A stretch of DNA of 64,000 nucleotides from Magnetospirillum moscoviense (GTDB lineage: Bacteria > Pseudomonadota > Alphaproteobacteria > Rhodospirillales > Magnetospirillaceae), in contig NZ_LWQU01000196.1 in assembly GCF_001650635.1 (NCBI RefSeq), positions 1 to 64,000 of the forward strand. The letters are read 5' to 3'. Below the pieces are notes generated by a model that made no database searches, was not told where the DNA came from, and worked only from the letters and a program-made list of their open reading frames with translations. Both the position numbers and the translations under genes were made by a program. This document shows positions 39,659 to 47,704 of the stretch, one piece after another; position 1 is the stretch's first letter; every line of letters begins with the position of its first letter.

Positions 39659-40072
39659 TCAGGTGGCTGATTTGGGCCGACGATTCTTCCGCGTGAAGCC
39701 AAGCCCCGCTGCCTTGGCGAGTTCGGATCGGCGTGCAGCATATTCCGGTGCGACCAAGGGGTAATCCCTGGGCAACGACCACTTGGTCCGGTACTCGTCG
39801 GCGGTCAGTCCGTGGCCGGTCAGGAGATGCCGCTTCAGCATCTTCTGGTGGTCGCCGCATTCCAGACAGACGATATGGCCGGGGGTCACAGACTTCTTTA
39901 CCGAAACGGCAGGTTGCTGCTGTTCAGCCGGTGCTGTGACCGGGGCGTCCGTGCCAACCAAGGTCGAATAAACGGACTTGATCAGGTTCGGGACTTCCGT
40001 GGCTTCCACGGTGTTGCCACCCAAGTAGGCCGCGACGATCTTGGTGGTCAGAGCCTTGATGTCATCGGCCAT
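39659..40072 (-). CDS. MucR/Ros-family zinc-finger regulator
   Basis: The 137-residue protein has the Ros/MucR zinc finger [20 protein letters not shown] (Cys2-His2) followed by [24 protein letters not shown], the typical DNA-binding tail. MucR proteins are alphaproteobacterial regulators that often act like nucleoid proteins silencing AT-rich DNA. The gene overlaps the HU gene by 11 bp and probably forms one transcript with it. Confidence 0.93.
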   Translation of the reverse strand: MADDIKALTTKIVAAYLGGNTVEATEVPNLIKSVYSTLVGTDAPVTAPAEQQQPAVSVKKSVTPGHIVCLECGDHQKMLKRHLLTGHGLTADEYRTKWSLPRDYPLVAPEYAARRSELAKAAGLGFTRKNRRPKSAT

Positions 40073-40340
40073 TGATAGTGTCCTTCAGGCCCTTACCGGC
40101 AGTGAATTTGGCAGACTTGCTTGCCGCGATGGTTAGGGTCTTGCCAGTCTGCGGATTCCTGCCTTCACGTGCAGGACGGGCAGAAACCGAGAAAGTTCCG
40201 AAGCCGACCAGACGCACATCATCACCGGCCTTCATGGCGGTGGTGATGGCTGCAAAAACAGCGTCAATGGCATTGCCCGCGTCGGCCTTGGTCATGTTGG
40301 CACCATCGGCGACGGCGGCGATCAATTCGGACTTGTTCAT
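40062..40340 (-). CDS. HU-family DNA-binding protein
   Basis: HU bends and compacts DNA. The 92-residue protein has the family start [20 protein letters not shown] and the signature [20 protein letters not shown]. The ATG is preceded by GGGGGTGAC. Its pairing with MucR at the island edge suggests island-encoded chromatin proteins that shape the expression of acquired genes. Confidence 0.93.
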   Translation of the reverse strand: MNKSELIAAVADGANMTKADAGNAIDAVFAAITTAMKAGDDVRLVGFGTFSVSARPAREGRNPQTGKTLTIAASKSAKFTAGKGLKDTINGR

Positions 40341-40528
40341 GTCACCCCCTACGAAAAGCATGGGTTCATGATTTACACGAGGTGCTTGTGCCGTCAAGCT
40401 CCCCAAAATTTCACAAGTTGCCGGAAATTCTGGTACCGATCTTCTCGGATGCCGATGCCACCGTTCTTGCTGGTGGTCGCCATTTCCTGAATGATTGGTC
40501 TGGATATCGGTAGGGGGGAGGCAAACAA

Positions 40529-40990
40529 ATGCGATGCCCGTTTTGCGGCCAGGATGATACCCAGGTGAAGGATTCTCGCCCGACCGATGACAATGCGGCC
40601 ATCCGTCGCCGCCGAGCTTGTCCAGGGTGTGGATCACGGTTCACCACCTTCGAGCGGGTTCAAATTCGTGATCTGGTCGTGGTCAAAAAGGACGGATCAC
40701 GCTCGACCTTCGACCGGGAGAAAGTGGTCAAGTCGCTTCAGATCGCCCTACGAAAACGCCCAGTCGAAGATGACCAGATCGAGCGGATTGCCAATGGCGT
40801 CTACCGCCGCCTGGAGAGCCTTGGCGAAAATGAAGTTCCGTCCAAGCTCATCGGCGAACTGGTCATGGACGTGCTGATGGAACTCGATCAGGTCGCCTAC
40901 CTCCGTTATGCATCGGTCTACCGGAACTTCCGTGAGGCCAAAGATTTTGGGGATTTCCTGGGGAAGATGGGAACCAGCAGCGGGGATTGA
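40529..40990 (+). CDS. nrdR: NrdR-type ribonucleotide reductase repressor
   Basis: NrdR represses ribonucleotide reductase genes in response to ATP/dATP. The 153-residue protein has the N-terminal zinc ribbon [17 protein letters not shown]...[15 protein letters not shown] and an ATP-cone ([20 protein letters not shown]...) as in genuine NrdR. GGGGGGAGG lies about 8 nt upstream of the ATG. The usual chromosomal copy sits near glyA or ribD; this one is on the island, without those neighbours, so it is probably an extra copy. No NrdR boxes were recognised nearby. Confidence 0.9.
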   Translation: MRCPFCGQDDTQVKDSRPTDDNAAIRRRRACPGCGSRFTTFERVQIRDLVVVKKDGSRSTFDREKVVKSLQIALRKRPVEDDQIERIANGVYRRLESLGENEVPSKLIGELVMDVLMELDQVAYLRYASVYRNFREAKDFGDFLGKMGTSSGD

Positions 40991-41055
40991 TACGCCCTGA
41001 CGATCACAGCACAAGGCATTGCCCTACCATACCCTTCCGTTGGAATGTGCTTATC

Positions 41056-41850
41056 ATGTTCAGCCGTTATGTGGGCATCGACTACTCCGGGGCGGAAACG
41101 CCAACAGCGAACCTCAAAGGACTGCGAGTCTACGTCACAACTGGGGCTGCTGATCCGATTGAGGTGCCACCACCGCCGTCGCCTATTCCGAATCCGACCC
41201 CTCGAAAATATTGGTCCCGAAAGGGTATCGCCCACTGGCTTGTGGACCTGCTCTCAGATGAGGTGCCGACTTTGGTTGGCATCGATCACGGCTTCTCCTT
41301 CCCCCTTCGATATTTTGAAGTGCATGGTTTGCCTCCTGATTGGCCGACCTTCCTTGATGATTTCCATGCTCATTGGCCCACTGACGGCGATCATGTCTAT
41401 GTCGATTTCGTTCGGCATGGTGCCGTGGGGAATGGTGCGGATCGCACCGGCAACACTCGGTGGCGGCGACTGACTGAGGAACGGGCCGGTGGAGCCAAAT
41501 CGGTATTCCACTTCGATGTGCAGGGAACCGTCGCAAAATCTACTCATTCCGGAATTCCCTGGCTCCGGTTCATTCGCCACCAGCTTGGCGGACGAATTCA
41601 TTTCTGGCCCTTCGATGGATGGGAAATTCCTTCAGGACGTTCTGCCATTGTTGAAGCCTATCCCGCCCTCTGGAGCCGTGGATTCCCCAGGCAGGATCGC
41701 ACACCTGATCAGCATGACGCTTTCAGTATCGCGGCATGGATGTCACGAGCAGACCGGGATGGCACTCTTCCTGGGTTCTTCCACCCCAACCTTTCACCAC
41801 CACAGCGAACTGTAGCTGAAGTTGAAGGCTGGATTCTGGGTGTCGCCTGA
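41056..41850 (+). CDS. DUF429-like (RNase H-fold) protein
   Basis: The 264-residue protein starts MFSRYVGIDYSGAETPTAN, an RNase H-type first strand with a conserved Asp. It also contains LVGIDHGFSFPLRYF, the segment STHSGIPWLRFIR and AIVEAYPALWSRGF...PDQHDAFSIAAWM, a pattern reminiscent of DUF429 proteins. No catalytic function is established for that family. It is followed 16 bp later by an exonuclease gene, so the pair may act in nucleic-acid processing. Confidence 0.6.
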   Translation: MFSRYVGIDYSGAETPTANLKGLRVYVTTGAADPIEVPPPPSPIPNPTPRKYWSRKGIAHWLVDLLSDEVPTLVGIDHGFSFPLRYFEVHGLPPDWPTFLDDFHAHWPTDGDHVYVDFVRHGAVGNGADRTGNTRWRRLTEERAGGAKSVFHFDVQGTVAKSTHSGIPWLRFIRHQLGGRIHFWPFDGWEIPSGRSAIVEAYPALWSRGFPRQDRTPDQHDAFSIAAWMSRADRDGTLPGFFHPNLSPPQRTVAEVEGWILGVA

Positions 41851-41866
41851 GGAAGAGGAGCGTGGA

Positions 41867-42760
41867 ATGCAGGAAATGGGTGATCACGAGAAGATGGCTG
41901 TGGCGTTGGAGGCCACCGGCCAGTATCGCGTCCTTCGTAAATTGATCCCCCGCCAGAACCTTGTTCCGCACGATGGTTCCAAGACCCGACTCGGTATTTT
42001 CATCGATCTTGAAACCACCGGCCTGGACCCGGCCAAGGACGAGATCATCGAGTTGGCAATGGTCCCATTTGTCTATGGGCTGGATGGTCGGATTTTCGAA
42101 ATCCAGGATGCATTCCAAGGTCTGAGGCAGCCTTCAAATCCAATCCCAGCGGAAATCACCAAGCTAACTGGCATCACCGATGAAATGGTCGCCGGGAAAG
42201 TTATCGACCCAGCCGAAGTAGCCGCCTTCGCCGCCCCCGCTGCCATCGTTATCGCCCACAATGCCGCCTTCGACCGCAAATTTATCGAACGGTTTTGCCC
42301 AAGTTTCTCGACCAAACCGTGGGGCTGCTCAATGTCCCAGGTAGATTGGACAGGTGAAGGATTCGAAGGTACCAAGCTCGGATACCTTCTGGCCGGGTTC
42401 GGCCTTTTCCATGATGGCCACCGGGCGACTGACGACTGCCACGCTGCCATCGAAATCCTGGCCCGGCCACTGCCGAAGTCCGGTGTTCCAGCCATGGGCA
42501 AGCTGCTGGAAAAGGCACGGGAAGCGACCTGCCGGGTCTGGGCAGAAAATTCGCCGTTCGACTTCAAGGATGTTCTGAAAGCTCGGGGATACCGTTGGTC
42601 GGACGGAAGCGATGGCCGTCCACGGGCTTGGTTCATCGATGTGCCTGAGGATCAGCTTCAGCAGGAAAAGGATTTCCTGCTCCAAGAAATCTATCAGCGG
42701 GATGTGGACATTCATGCTGCCAGGATCACCGCCGTCGATAGATTCTCAATTCGGTGCTGA
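41867..42760 (+). CDS. DnaQ-like 3'-5' exonuclease
   Basis: The N-terminal ~200 residues form a DEDDh exonuclease domain: FIDLETTGLDPAKDEIIELA (ExoI, DxE), IAHNAAFDRKF (ExoII) and GHRATDDCHAAIEIL (ExoIII, HxxxxD). A ~90-residue C-terminal extension (FDFKDVLKARGYRWSDGSDG...) follows, as in exonucleases found on phages and plasmids. The start ATG at 41867 has GAGGAG upstream. The role may be proofreading or repair of island DNA. Its 3' end overlaps the convergent DUF3572 gene by 15 bp. Confidence 0.88.
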   Translation: MQEMGDHEKMAVALEATGQYRVLRKLIPRQNLVPHDGSKTRLGIFIDLETTGLDPAKDEIIELAMVPFVYGLDGRIFEIQDAFQGLRQPSNPIPAEITKLTGITDEMVAGKVIDPAEVAAFAAPAAIVIAHNAAFDRKFIERFCPSFSTKPWGCSMSQVDWTGEGFEGTKLGYLLAGFGLFHDGHRATDDCHAAIEILARPLPKSGVPAMGKLLEKAREATCRVWAENSPFDFKDVLKARGYRWSDGSDGRPRAWFIDVPEDQLQQEKDFLLQEIYQRDVDIHAARITAVDRFSIRC

Positions 42761-43069
42761 CCATCCAGGAAGCTTGGCTCGGGCCATCATCGCCACTTCT
42801 GGCGGTAGACCAACATGGTCAGCAAACGCAAGCACGGATGATTCGTCGGCCAGAAGGAAGTCCAGCACCGATCCAAGGAATGCTGGTTGATCGATACGAT
42901 TTCGCAGATCGTCGGCACCGCATCCTGTGATGGAGATAAACCGATCTCGCATGGTGTCGTCGCCAATGATCCAGGCGACCACTTGAAGAGCGATAGTTTC
43001 CGCATCACCAGGGGTCATCTTCATGGCTACCGGTCTTGGCTTCGGTTCGTATGTTTTGAAGGGGTCCAC
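42746..43069 (-). CDS. DUF3572 family protein
   Basis: The 107-residue protein contains the pattern DAETIALQVVAWIIGDDTMR...RNRIDQPAFLGSVLDFLLADESSVLAFADHVGLPP (read in parts), which matches the small alphaproteobacterial DUF3572 family of unknown function. I place the start at GTG 43069 because GGGGAGG lies 5 nt upstream and the HD gene's stop is only two bases before it. It is the last gene of the leftward WYL operon. Confidence 0.7.
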   Translation of the reverse strand: MDPFKTYEPKPRPVAMKMTPGDAETIALQVVAWIIGDDTMRDRFISITGCGADDLRNRIDQPAFLGSVLDFLLADESSVLAFADHVGLPPEVAMMARAKLPGWSAPN

Positions 43070-43071
43070 AT

Positions 43072-43719
43072 TCACCTCCCCGATGCGGATCGGCGGGGTG
43101 ATTCCCACCGCTTACGGCAATGATGCCCGCCAGATTTCAGGTCGAGGAACACCGCCAGAAACTTTTCTCGGGCGATGGCCGACGACCATGGATCAATTTC
43201 AATTGCTGGCATGGATTTTTTCCAGCCGAACAGGCGTCGAGCTTCAAGCTCAGAAAATCCCGCCAGATGAACCGCTTCAAGGAATGCAGCGAGACGGTCA
43301 GCACTATCAACGGCGGCTCGCCATTGCTCCGGCAGTACGGCAGGGAGTCCGAATGCGGTGTGGATGGCCTCGGCCATTCGAGCCTCAAGCTCCATGTATC
43401 CTTTGCCCACAGCCCTCTTGAATGGGGTTACGAGGTCTGAGGTCACGAATTCAGGACCGTCATGGAGCAGTCCAGCCAGCAAACATTGCACCGGCATGTC
43501 CGGTGAATTGGTCGCGACCAGTTCCGTCACCAGGATCGAGTGCTGTGCAACCGAATAACCATGCTCGCCATGGGTCTGACCATTCCATCGAGCCAGCCTG
43601 GACAATCCCAGTGCGATGTCCTCGATCTCGATATCCAAGGGGCTGGGGTTCAGAATGTCGAGGCGTCGGCCCGAGAGCATTCGTTGCCATGCTCGATCAC
43701 CAATTTCTCCCATTATCAT
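43072..43719 (-). CDS. HD-domain phosphohydrolase
   Basis: The 215-residue protein has the HD-type metal site: HGEHGYSVAQHSILV gives the first His, and LLAGLLHDGPEFVTSDLVTP the HD pair, with Asp in VDSADRLAAFLEAVHL. The layout resembles phage and YfbR-type nucleotidases that act on deoxynucleotides. It begins with overlapping ATGA at the end of the upstream small peptide gene. A role in nucleotide pools would fit the nearby nrdR, but this is inference. Confidence 0.82.
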   Translation of the reverse strand: MIMGEIGDRAWQRMLSGRRLDILNPSPLDIEIEDIALGLSRLARWNGQTHGEHGYSVAQHSILVTELVATNSPDMPVQCLLAGLLHDGPEFVTSDLVTPFKRAVGKGYMELEARMAEAIHTAFGLPAVLPEQWRAAVDSADRLAAFLEAVHLAGFSELEARRLFGWKKSMPAIEIDPWSSAIAREKFLAVFLDLKSGGHHCRKRWESPRRSASGR

Positions 43720-43865
43720 CGACCTTGAATTGATGCGATCTGATGATGGCTTGCCATAACCACCTTATTGGTCGCGGCAGATTCGAAATAGTCGTGGATG
43801 TCGTCCATCAGAACCGGTGCCAAGGCGATGGCAGAAAATAGCCCGAGCCGGGTCAGAAGCTTCAT
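43716..43865 (-). CDS. 49-aa small membrane or secreted peptide
   Basis: The short frame begins MKLLTRLGLFSAIALAPVLM, a hydrophobic N-terminus that could be a signal or a single membrane helix, followed by a polar tail. GGAGGGG lies 7 nt upstream of the ATG. Both ends overlap neighbours by four bases (ATGA), strong evidence for a translated gene in the operon. I do not recognise the family. Confidence 0.65.
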   Translation of the reverse strand: MKLLTRLGLFSAIALAPVLMDDIHDYFESAATNKVVMASHHQIASIQGR

Positions 43866-44068
43866 CGAGTTTCCCCTCCGATTTGCTCGACCATCGTCAG
43901 CACCCTCATCGCCATAGCGTGTTCCGGCCAACGGCCAGCCTGTGCGAACGCATCTGCTCGATGCGTCGCTTGTTCGATGGCGATCTGGATGCCGTAGCGG
44001 GCAATTAGTTCATCCGCCGCCCGGTAAATGGCATCGTCTGTCGGGTGCTGGGTGGTCATGCTGTTCAT
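43862..44068 (-). CDS. Small hypothetical protein
   Basis: The 68-residue helical protein (…DDAIYRAADELIARYGIQIAIEQATHR…) is unrecognised. The start could be ATG 44068 or ATG 44059; frames further upstream run into the operator at 44094-44110. It is the gene directly behind the WYL regulator and overlaps the next peptide gene by four bases. Confidence 0.55.
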   Translation of the reverse strand: MNSMTTQHPTDDAIYRAADELIARYGIQIAIEQATHRADAFAQAGRWPEHAMAMRVLTMVEQIGGETR

Positions 44069-44093
44069 CACCAGGGTATCGTGACAGGCATGA

Positions 44094-44110
44094 GTGACCA
44101 TTTTGGTCAC
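44094..44110. promoter_or_regulatory. Palindromic operator 1 of the WYL operon
   Basis: GTGACCATTTTGGTCAC is a palindrome at the 3' end of the WYL gene, upstream of the small genes and HD gene. A near-identical palindrome lies at 45110-45126 before the WYL start, suggesting that one regulator controls both. Confidence 0.65.
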
Positions 44111-45097
44111 CTATGGCAAAGCGGCCCACTCCACCCGTTGCCCATGAACCATCTCGGCTAATTCACGTGGCTCCAACACCTCCACCTTGTCGCCCCAGGA
44201 ATACAGATGCCATGCCATTTCCAGGTCCGACGCCGCCATGATGGTGACAAGCAAAGAACCATCCGATTGCCGTTCCACCTGCTGGGTGGGATGGAAGATG
44301 AATTCCTCGGCATCATCGGCAGCTTCAGGAGAAAACCGCCAGACGGTTTTGAATGGCTCACTCTGAAACAGTCCAAACGACCGAGTCGCAAACGCTTCCA
44401 GGGAGAATTCTGGGTCGCGTTGGAACGGCTCGGCTGTCAGTTCGATGCCCTCAATGTGTGGCAGGGCGAATAGCGTGACCGCATTGGCTTTTGGGTTCTC
44501 ATGCCACGCGACGAGGTAGTTTCGGTGACCGTGCAGGAATCCATACGGGTGAACCAACCGCTCGTTGACCTGCTTGGTTTTCCGATTCCGATATCGCAGC
44601 TTTACCTTGGTGCAAGCCATGATGGCCTGCCGCAGTTCCTCGACCACCGAAATGTCGATTCGGGGACGTGGCCCTGGCCGCATTGCCAGCCCCTCTGCTT
44701 CGAGCAGAGCTTCGAGGTCCGGTTCCACCCTTCGTGCGACATCAGGCTTTAGCAAGGCCCGAAGTTTGGCTCCCAATGTGGCCAGTTCGGCTGCCTCATC
44801 CTCCCGGTTGTCACGCTCGAACAGGCGGGTGGCAGACTCAAGAGCCGCCAACTCCTCAGCGGTGAATGCGACCAATCGATCCAAGGTGCCGGTTGGCAAT
44901 CGCCACCGCTTGATCCGCTCACCCGTAGCGACCTCCTCCATTTGGGGGAAGTTTCTCATGGCGGCGTCTCGCATTCGCATTGCAGTACGCCGACCAACGC
45001 CGAATTTTTGCTCGATGTCCAAGAGCGACAGACCGCCTCGTGCCGCCTGGAGTTCCAATGCCAACTGCAAGAGATTGTCAGCCTTTTCGTACCGCAC
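44111..45097 (-). CDS. WYL-domain transcriptional regulator
   Basis: The 328-residue protein has an N-terminal helix-turn-helix (YEKADNLLQLALELQAARGG...IEQKFGVGRRTAMRMRDAAM), a WYL domain (KVKLRYRNRKTKQVNERLVHPYGFLHGHRNYLVAW, read in parts) and a C-terminal WCX-like extension. WYL regulators sense nucleic-acid ligands and often control phage-defence or DNA-damage loci. The GTG start at 45097 is chosen because GGGGG lies about 8 nt upstream and the conserved N-terminus begins here. A palindromic operator lies 13 bp upstream, so autoregulation is likely. Confidence 0.87.
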   Translation of the reverse strand: MRYEKADNLLQLALELQAARGGLSLLDIEQKFGVGRRTAMRMRDAAMRNFPQMEEVATGERIKRWRLPTGTLDRLVAFTAEELAALESATRLFERDNREDEAAELATLGAKLRALLKPDVARRVEPDLEALLEAEGLAMRPGPRPRIDISVVEELRQAIMACTKVKLRYRNRKTKQVNERLVHPYGFLHGHRNYLVAWHENPKANAVTLFALPHIEGIELTAEPFQRDPEFSLEAFATRSFGLFQSEPFKTVWRFSPEAADDAEEFIFHPTQQVERQSDGSLLVTIMAASDLEMAWHLYSWGDKVEVLEPRELAEMVHGQRVEWAALP

Positions 45098-45109
45098 GGC
45101 GAATCCCCC

Positions 45110-45126
45110 ATGACCGAAATGGTCAC
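45110..45126. promoter_or_regulatory. Palindromic operator 2, upstream of the WYL gene
   Basis: ATGACCGAAATGGTCAC shares the TGACC-N5-GGTCA core and spacing with 44094-44110. It lies just upstream of the regulator's start codon, a natural autorepression site. Confidence 0.7.
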
Positions 45127-45174
45127 GCATTCTCTCTCGGATGGACAAATGGGACAACCGCATTGAGAACGGAT

Positions 45175-45215
45175 GGTGACCGCTTTTGACTCCTATGGCC
45201 AATATGCTGGTCACC
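45175..45215. promoter_or_regulatory. Spaced GGTGACC/GGTCACC half-sites
   Basis: GGTGACC (45175-45181) and GGTCACC (45209-45215) are the same half-sites as in the two WYL-linked palindromes, here separated by 27 bp in the gap between the WYL gene and the rightward gene. They may let the regulator act on the divergent transcript too. Confidence 0.5.
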
Positions 45216-45590
45216 ATGACGAGGAACCCATCCACATCAGAATGCTTTCCGGCCAGATGGCGGTTCGTTGACGGCCATCTCTTTGAGTGCCGCCATGATG
45301 GTGATGTTCGAATTTGGGGGCCTTGGGATGGAGCGTTTGGCTGCATGACCAAGAAAGGAGCCCAGGTCAGCCCCGAATGGCTACCACTTGGCCGTCTCGG
45401 CGTCTGGCACGAACCTGCTGGACCTCGTGATGAATCCTGGTTTGCATCGCGAAGTGCCCTGGCAGCCTATTGGTCCGCCATTCCCACACCAGCGAGGTTG
45501 AAGGCAGCACTGGCTGGGGACGATCAATGGCAGGCACTTTTAAACGCACACAAGAAGCATGTCCAAAATGGACACTCTGGCTCCGTATGA
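45195..45590 (+). CDS. Hypothetical protein divergent from the WYL gene
   Basis: The product (131 aa from ATG 45195; ATG 45204 or 45216 are alternatives) contains a compact beta-rich-looking part (WRFVDGHLFECRHDGDVRIW) and a helical C-terminus. I do not recognise it. The start region contains WYL-type half-sites, so expression may be controlled by that regulator. Confidence 0.55.
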   Translation: MANMLVTMTRNPSTSECFPARWRFVDGHLFECRHDGDVRIWGPWDGAFGCMTKKGAQVSPEWLPLGRLGVWHEPAGPRDESWFASRSALAAYWSAIPTPARLKAALAGDDQWQALLNAHKKHVQNGHSGSV

Positions 45591-45617
45591 TCTCGAAAAT
45601 TCAAAGTGGGGTCGTCG

Positions 45618-45800
45618 ATGCTCACATTCCTTGGGTGGTTGTTCGTCATTTTCGGGATCAGCCTCATCACCAGAGGATCGAAGGACGATCATGATTCCTA
45701 AGATGACCAAGACGAACGTTGGCACCTTTCAAACTGGGCGAAAAAGCGTGGTGAGGAACTGGCCGAGATGGAGAAACGGTTGAAGGAAATTTCGCCATAG
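45618..45800 (+). pseudogene. Small membrane-coil gene with an in-frame TAA
   Basis: An ATG at 45618 (GGGG 7 nt upstream) opens MLTFLGWLFVIFGISLITRG, one membrane helix, then KDDHDS and a TAA at 45699-45701. The same frame continues DDQDERWHLSNWAKKRGEEL and a charged coil to TAG at 45798-45800. The two halves together look like one small membrane protein with a cytoplasmic coiled-coil. The stop could be a recent mutation, a readthrough site, or show that only the 27-aa peptide is made. Confidence 0.45.
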
Positions 45801-45816
45801 GGATTGCCCAACCCTT

Positions 45817-46308
45817 ATGATCCAGGCTATCGTTCCCCTCATGTTCTCAAATGCTCAAGCACCATTGCCGCCCGGCACATGTCTGGCATCCACCCGTGGC
45901 TTCGCACCGTCCGAATCCACGGCACCGATCTATTCCGCCCTGGTGGCTGCTGGGTTTCCGTCACCCGCCGATGACCACCTGGAGGGCAAGCTCGATCTCC
46001 ACGAGTTGATGGTGAAGCGACCGGCGGCGACATTCTTCTGTCGGGCGGATGGTGACAGCATGACGGATGCCGGAATCCAAAGTGGTGACCTGCTGGTGGT
46101 GGATCGGTCAGTACAGCCCCATGACGGCGACGTTGTTGTAGCCACGCTCGATGGCGGTTTGACGGTGAAGACCCTGCGGAAGGTCGAGGATGGTTGGGAG
46201 CTTGCTTCGGCCAACCCCGACTACCCCAGCTTCCCGGTGAACGATGAAGAAGGTGTCCAGATATGGGGCGTCGTCACCTTCGCCGTCTCGGCTTTAGCTA
46301 AACGGTAG
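45817..46308 (+). CDS. umuD: UmuD-like SOS mutagenesis protein (S24 peptidase)
   Basis: UmuD cleaves itself upon RecA activation and then joins UmuC to form translesion polymerase V. The cleavage region ALVAAGFPSPADDHLEGKLD matches UmuD (cut between Ala and Gly or Cys and Gly in relatives). The catalytic Ser is in ADGDSMTDAGIQSGDLLVVD and the Lys in GGLTVKTLRK. The length is about 163 aa from ATG 45817 or 155 from ATG 45841. It precedes umuC by six bases. Confidence 0.92.
   Translation: MIQAIVPLMFSNAQAPLPPGTCLASTRGFAPSESTAPIYSALVAAGFPSPADDHLEGKLDLHELMVKRPAATFFCRADGDSMTDAGIQSGDLLVVDRSVQPHDGDVVVATLDGGLTVKTLRKVEDGWELASANPDYPSFPVNDEEGVQIWGVVTFAVSALAKR
45832..45846 (+). promoter_or_regulatory. 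Possible LexA (SOS) box
   Basis: GTTCCCCTCATGTTC fits GTTC-N7-GTTC, the LexA site known from alphaproteobacteria. It overlaps the second possible umuD start codon (45841). Confidence 0.45.
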
Positions 46309-46314
46309 TGGACG

Positions 46315-47592
46315 ATGGCGGTCTACGCCCTGGTGGACTGCAACAATTTTTACGTCTCGTGCGAGCGGGCGTTCAACCCCGCCCTCGAAGGCAAGCCTGT
46401 GGTCGTGCTGTCCAATAATGACGGCTGTGCCGTTGCCCGATCCGCCGAAGCCAAGACCCTCGGGGTGCCCATGGGCGAACCCGCCTTCAAGCTCCGTGAT
46501 CTGGCCGAGAAGCAGGGGCTGATCATGCTGTCCTCGAACTATGCCCTGTATGGCGATATGAGCGAACGGGTCATGTCCGTTTTAGCGACATTCTCACCGG
46601 GGGCCGAGGTCTACAGCATCGACGAATGTTTCCTCGACCTGGATGGTCTACCGGTCGATGACATGACGGCATGGTCCCATCAGATTCGAGCCACAGTGCG
46701 ACGCTGGACCGGCATACCGGTTTCTGTGGGAATCGGCACCACCAAGACCTTGGCAAAGCTTGCCAATCGGATGGCGAAGAAATCACCGCGAACCAATGGC
46801 GTTCTTGATCTCGCCGGGCACCTTGAATGGGTTACACCGGCCCTGAAGCAGACGCCAGTCGGCGATGTTTGGGGTATTGGTCGCCAGTACGCAGCCCATT
46901 GCGGTGTCAATGGCATCCGTACCGCTTTTGACCTGACCAAGGCCAGCGATGGATGGATCAAGAAGACCATGGGGGCTGTCGGCCTTCGCACCGTGATGGA
47001 GCTACGAGGAACCCCCGTCCATACCCTCGACACGGCTCCATCGGACAAGCACACCACCTGCTGCTCGCGGTCATTCGGTGAATCCGTGATCGAATTCCAG
47101 CAGGTGCATGATGCAGTGCTGACCTTCGCCAGTAGGGCTACCGAGAAAATTCGCGGTGAAGGACTGGTGGCCGGGGCCGTCCAGGTGTTCGCCTATACCG
47201 ACCGCTTCCGCCCCGACCAGCCACAGTTTTCACTGAACTCGATGATCCGTCTTTCGCCGCCGACATCATCAACCCCGCACATCATCGGGGCTGCCCTGAA
47301 GGGGCTGAAATCGGCGTGGCGAGATGGCTACGCGTATAAAAAGGCCGGGGTGATCATGCTGGATTTGGTTCGACCCGAAGACGTTCCCCGCGACTTATTT
47401 TCACCACCACCCGAATCAGGGGCACGGCCAACGGCGTTGATGGCCGCTTTGGATGGGATCAACAGCAAGCTGGGCAAAGGGGCTGTCGGGTACGGGCTGG
47501 CACCGAAGGATGCACCCTGGCAAATGCGATGCGGCAACAGGACGCCGAGTTACACGACCAACTGGGATGATTTGCCGGTAGTGAAGGCCTAA
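46315..47592 (+). CDS. umuC: UmuC-like translesion DNA polymerase
   Basis: This Y-family polymerase bypasses DNA lesions as the catalytic subunit of Pol V. The 425-residue product starts [20 protein letters not shown] with the first catalytic Asp. [12 protein letters not shown] has the second acidic pair, and the segment [20 protein letters not shown] is typical. A little-finger domain ([15 protein letters not shown]...) and a C-terminal tail follow. Mobile elements often carry umuDC-like pairs, raising host mutation under DNA damage. Confidence 0.94.
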   Translation: MAVYALVDCNNFYVSCERAFNPALEGKPVVVLSNNDGCAVARSAEAKTLGVPMGEPAFKLRDLAEKQGLIMLSSNYALYGDMSERVMSVLATFSPGAEVYSIDECFLDLDGLPVDDMTAWSHQIRATVRRWTGIPVSVGIGTTKTLAKLANRMAKKSPRTNGVLDLAGHLEWVTPALKQTPVGDVWGIGRQYAAHCGVNGIRTAFDLTKASDGWIKKTMGAVGLRTVMELRGTPVHTLDTAPSDKHTTCCSRSFGESVIEFQQVHDAVLTFASRATEKIRGEGLVAGAVQVFAYTDRFRPDQPQFSLNSMIRLSPPTSSTPHIIGAALKGLKSAWRDGYAYKKAGVIMLDLVRPEDVPRDLFSPPPESGARPTALMAALDGINSKLGKGAVGYGLAPKDAPWQMRCGNRTPSYTTNWDDLPVVKA

Positions 47593-47704
47593 AAACATGC
47601 CTTAAAATCGGTTGATGGATTTTTTGACACTGCTATTATTAGAATGTTTAAAGCCATAACGCACATTCCGCTGCATGTTGCCGCTGATATTTTTGGAGGA
47701 ATAG

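Noticed and set aside
44500-45113. Plus-strand open frames inside the WYL gene
   Set aside because: They are antisense to a clearly recognised regulator and lack ribosome-binding sites.
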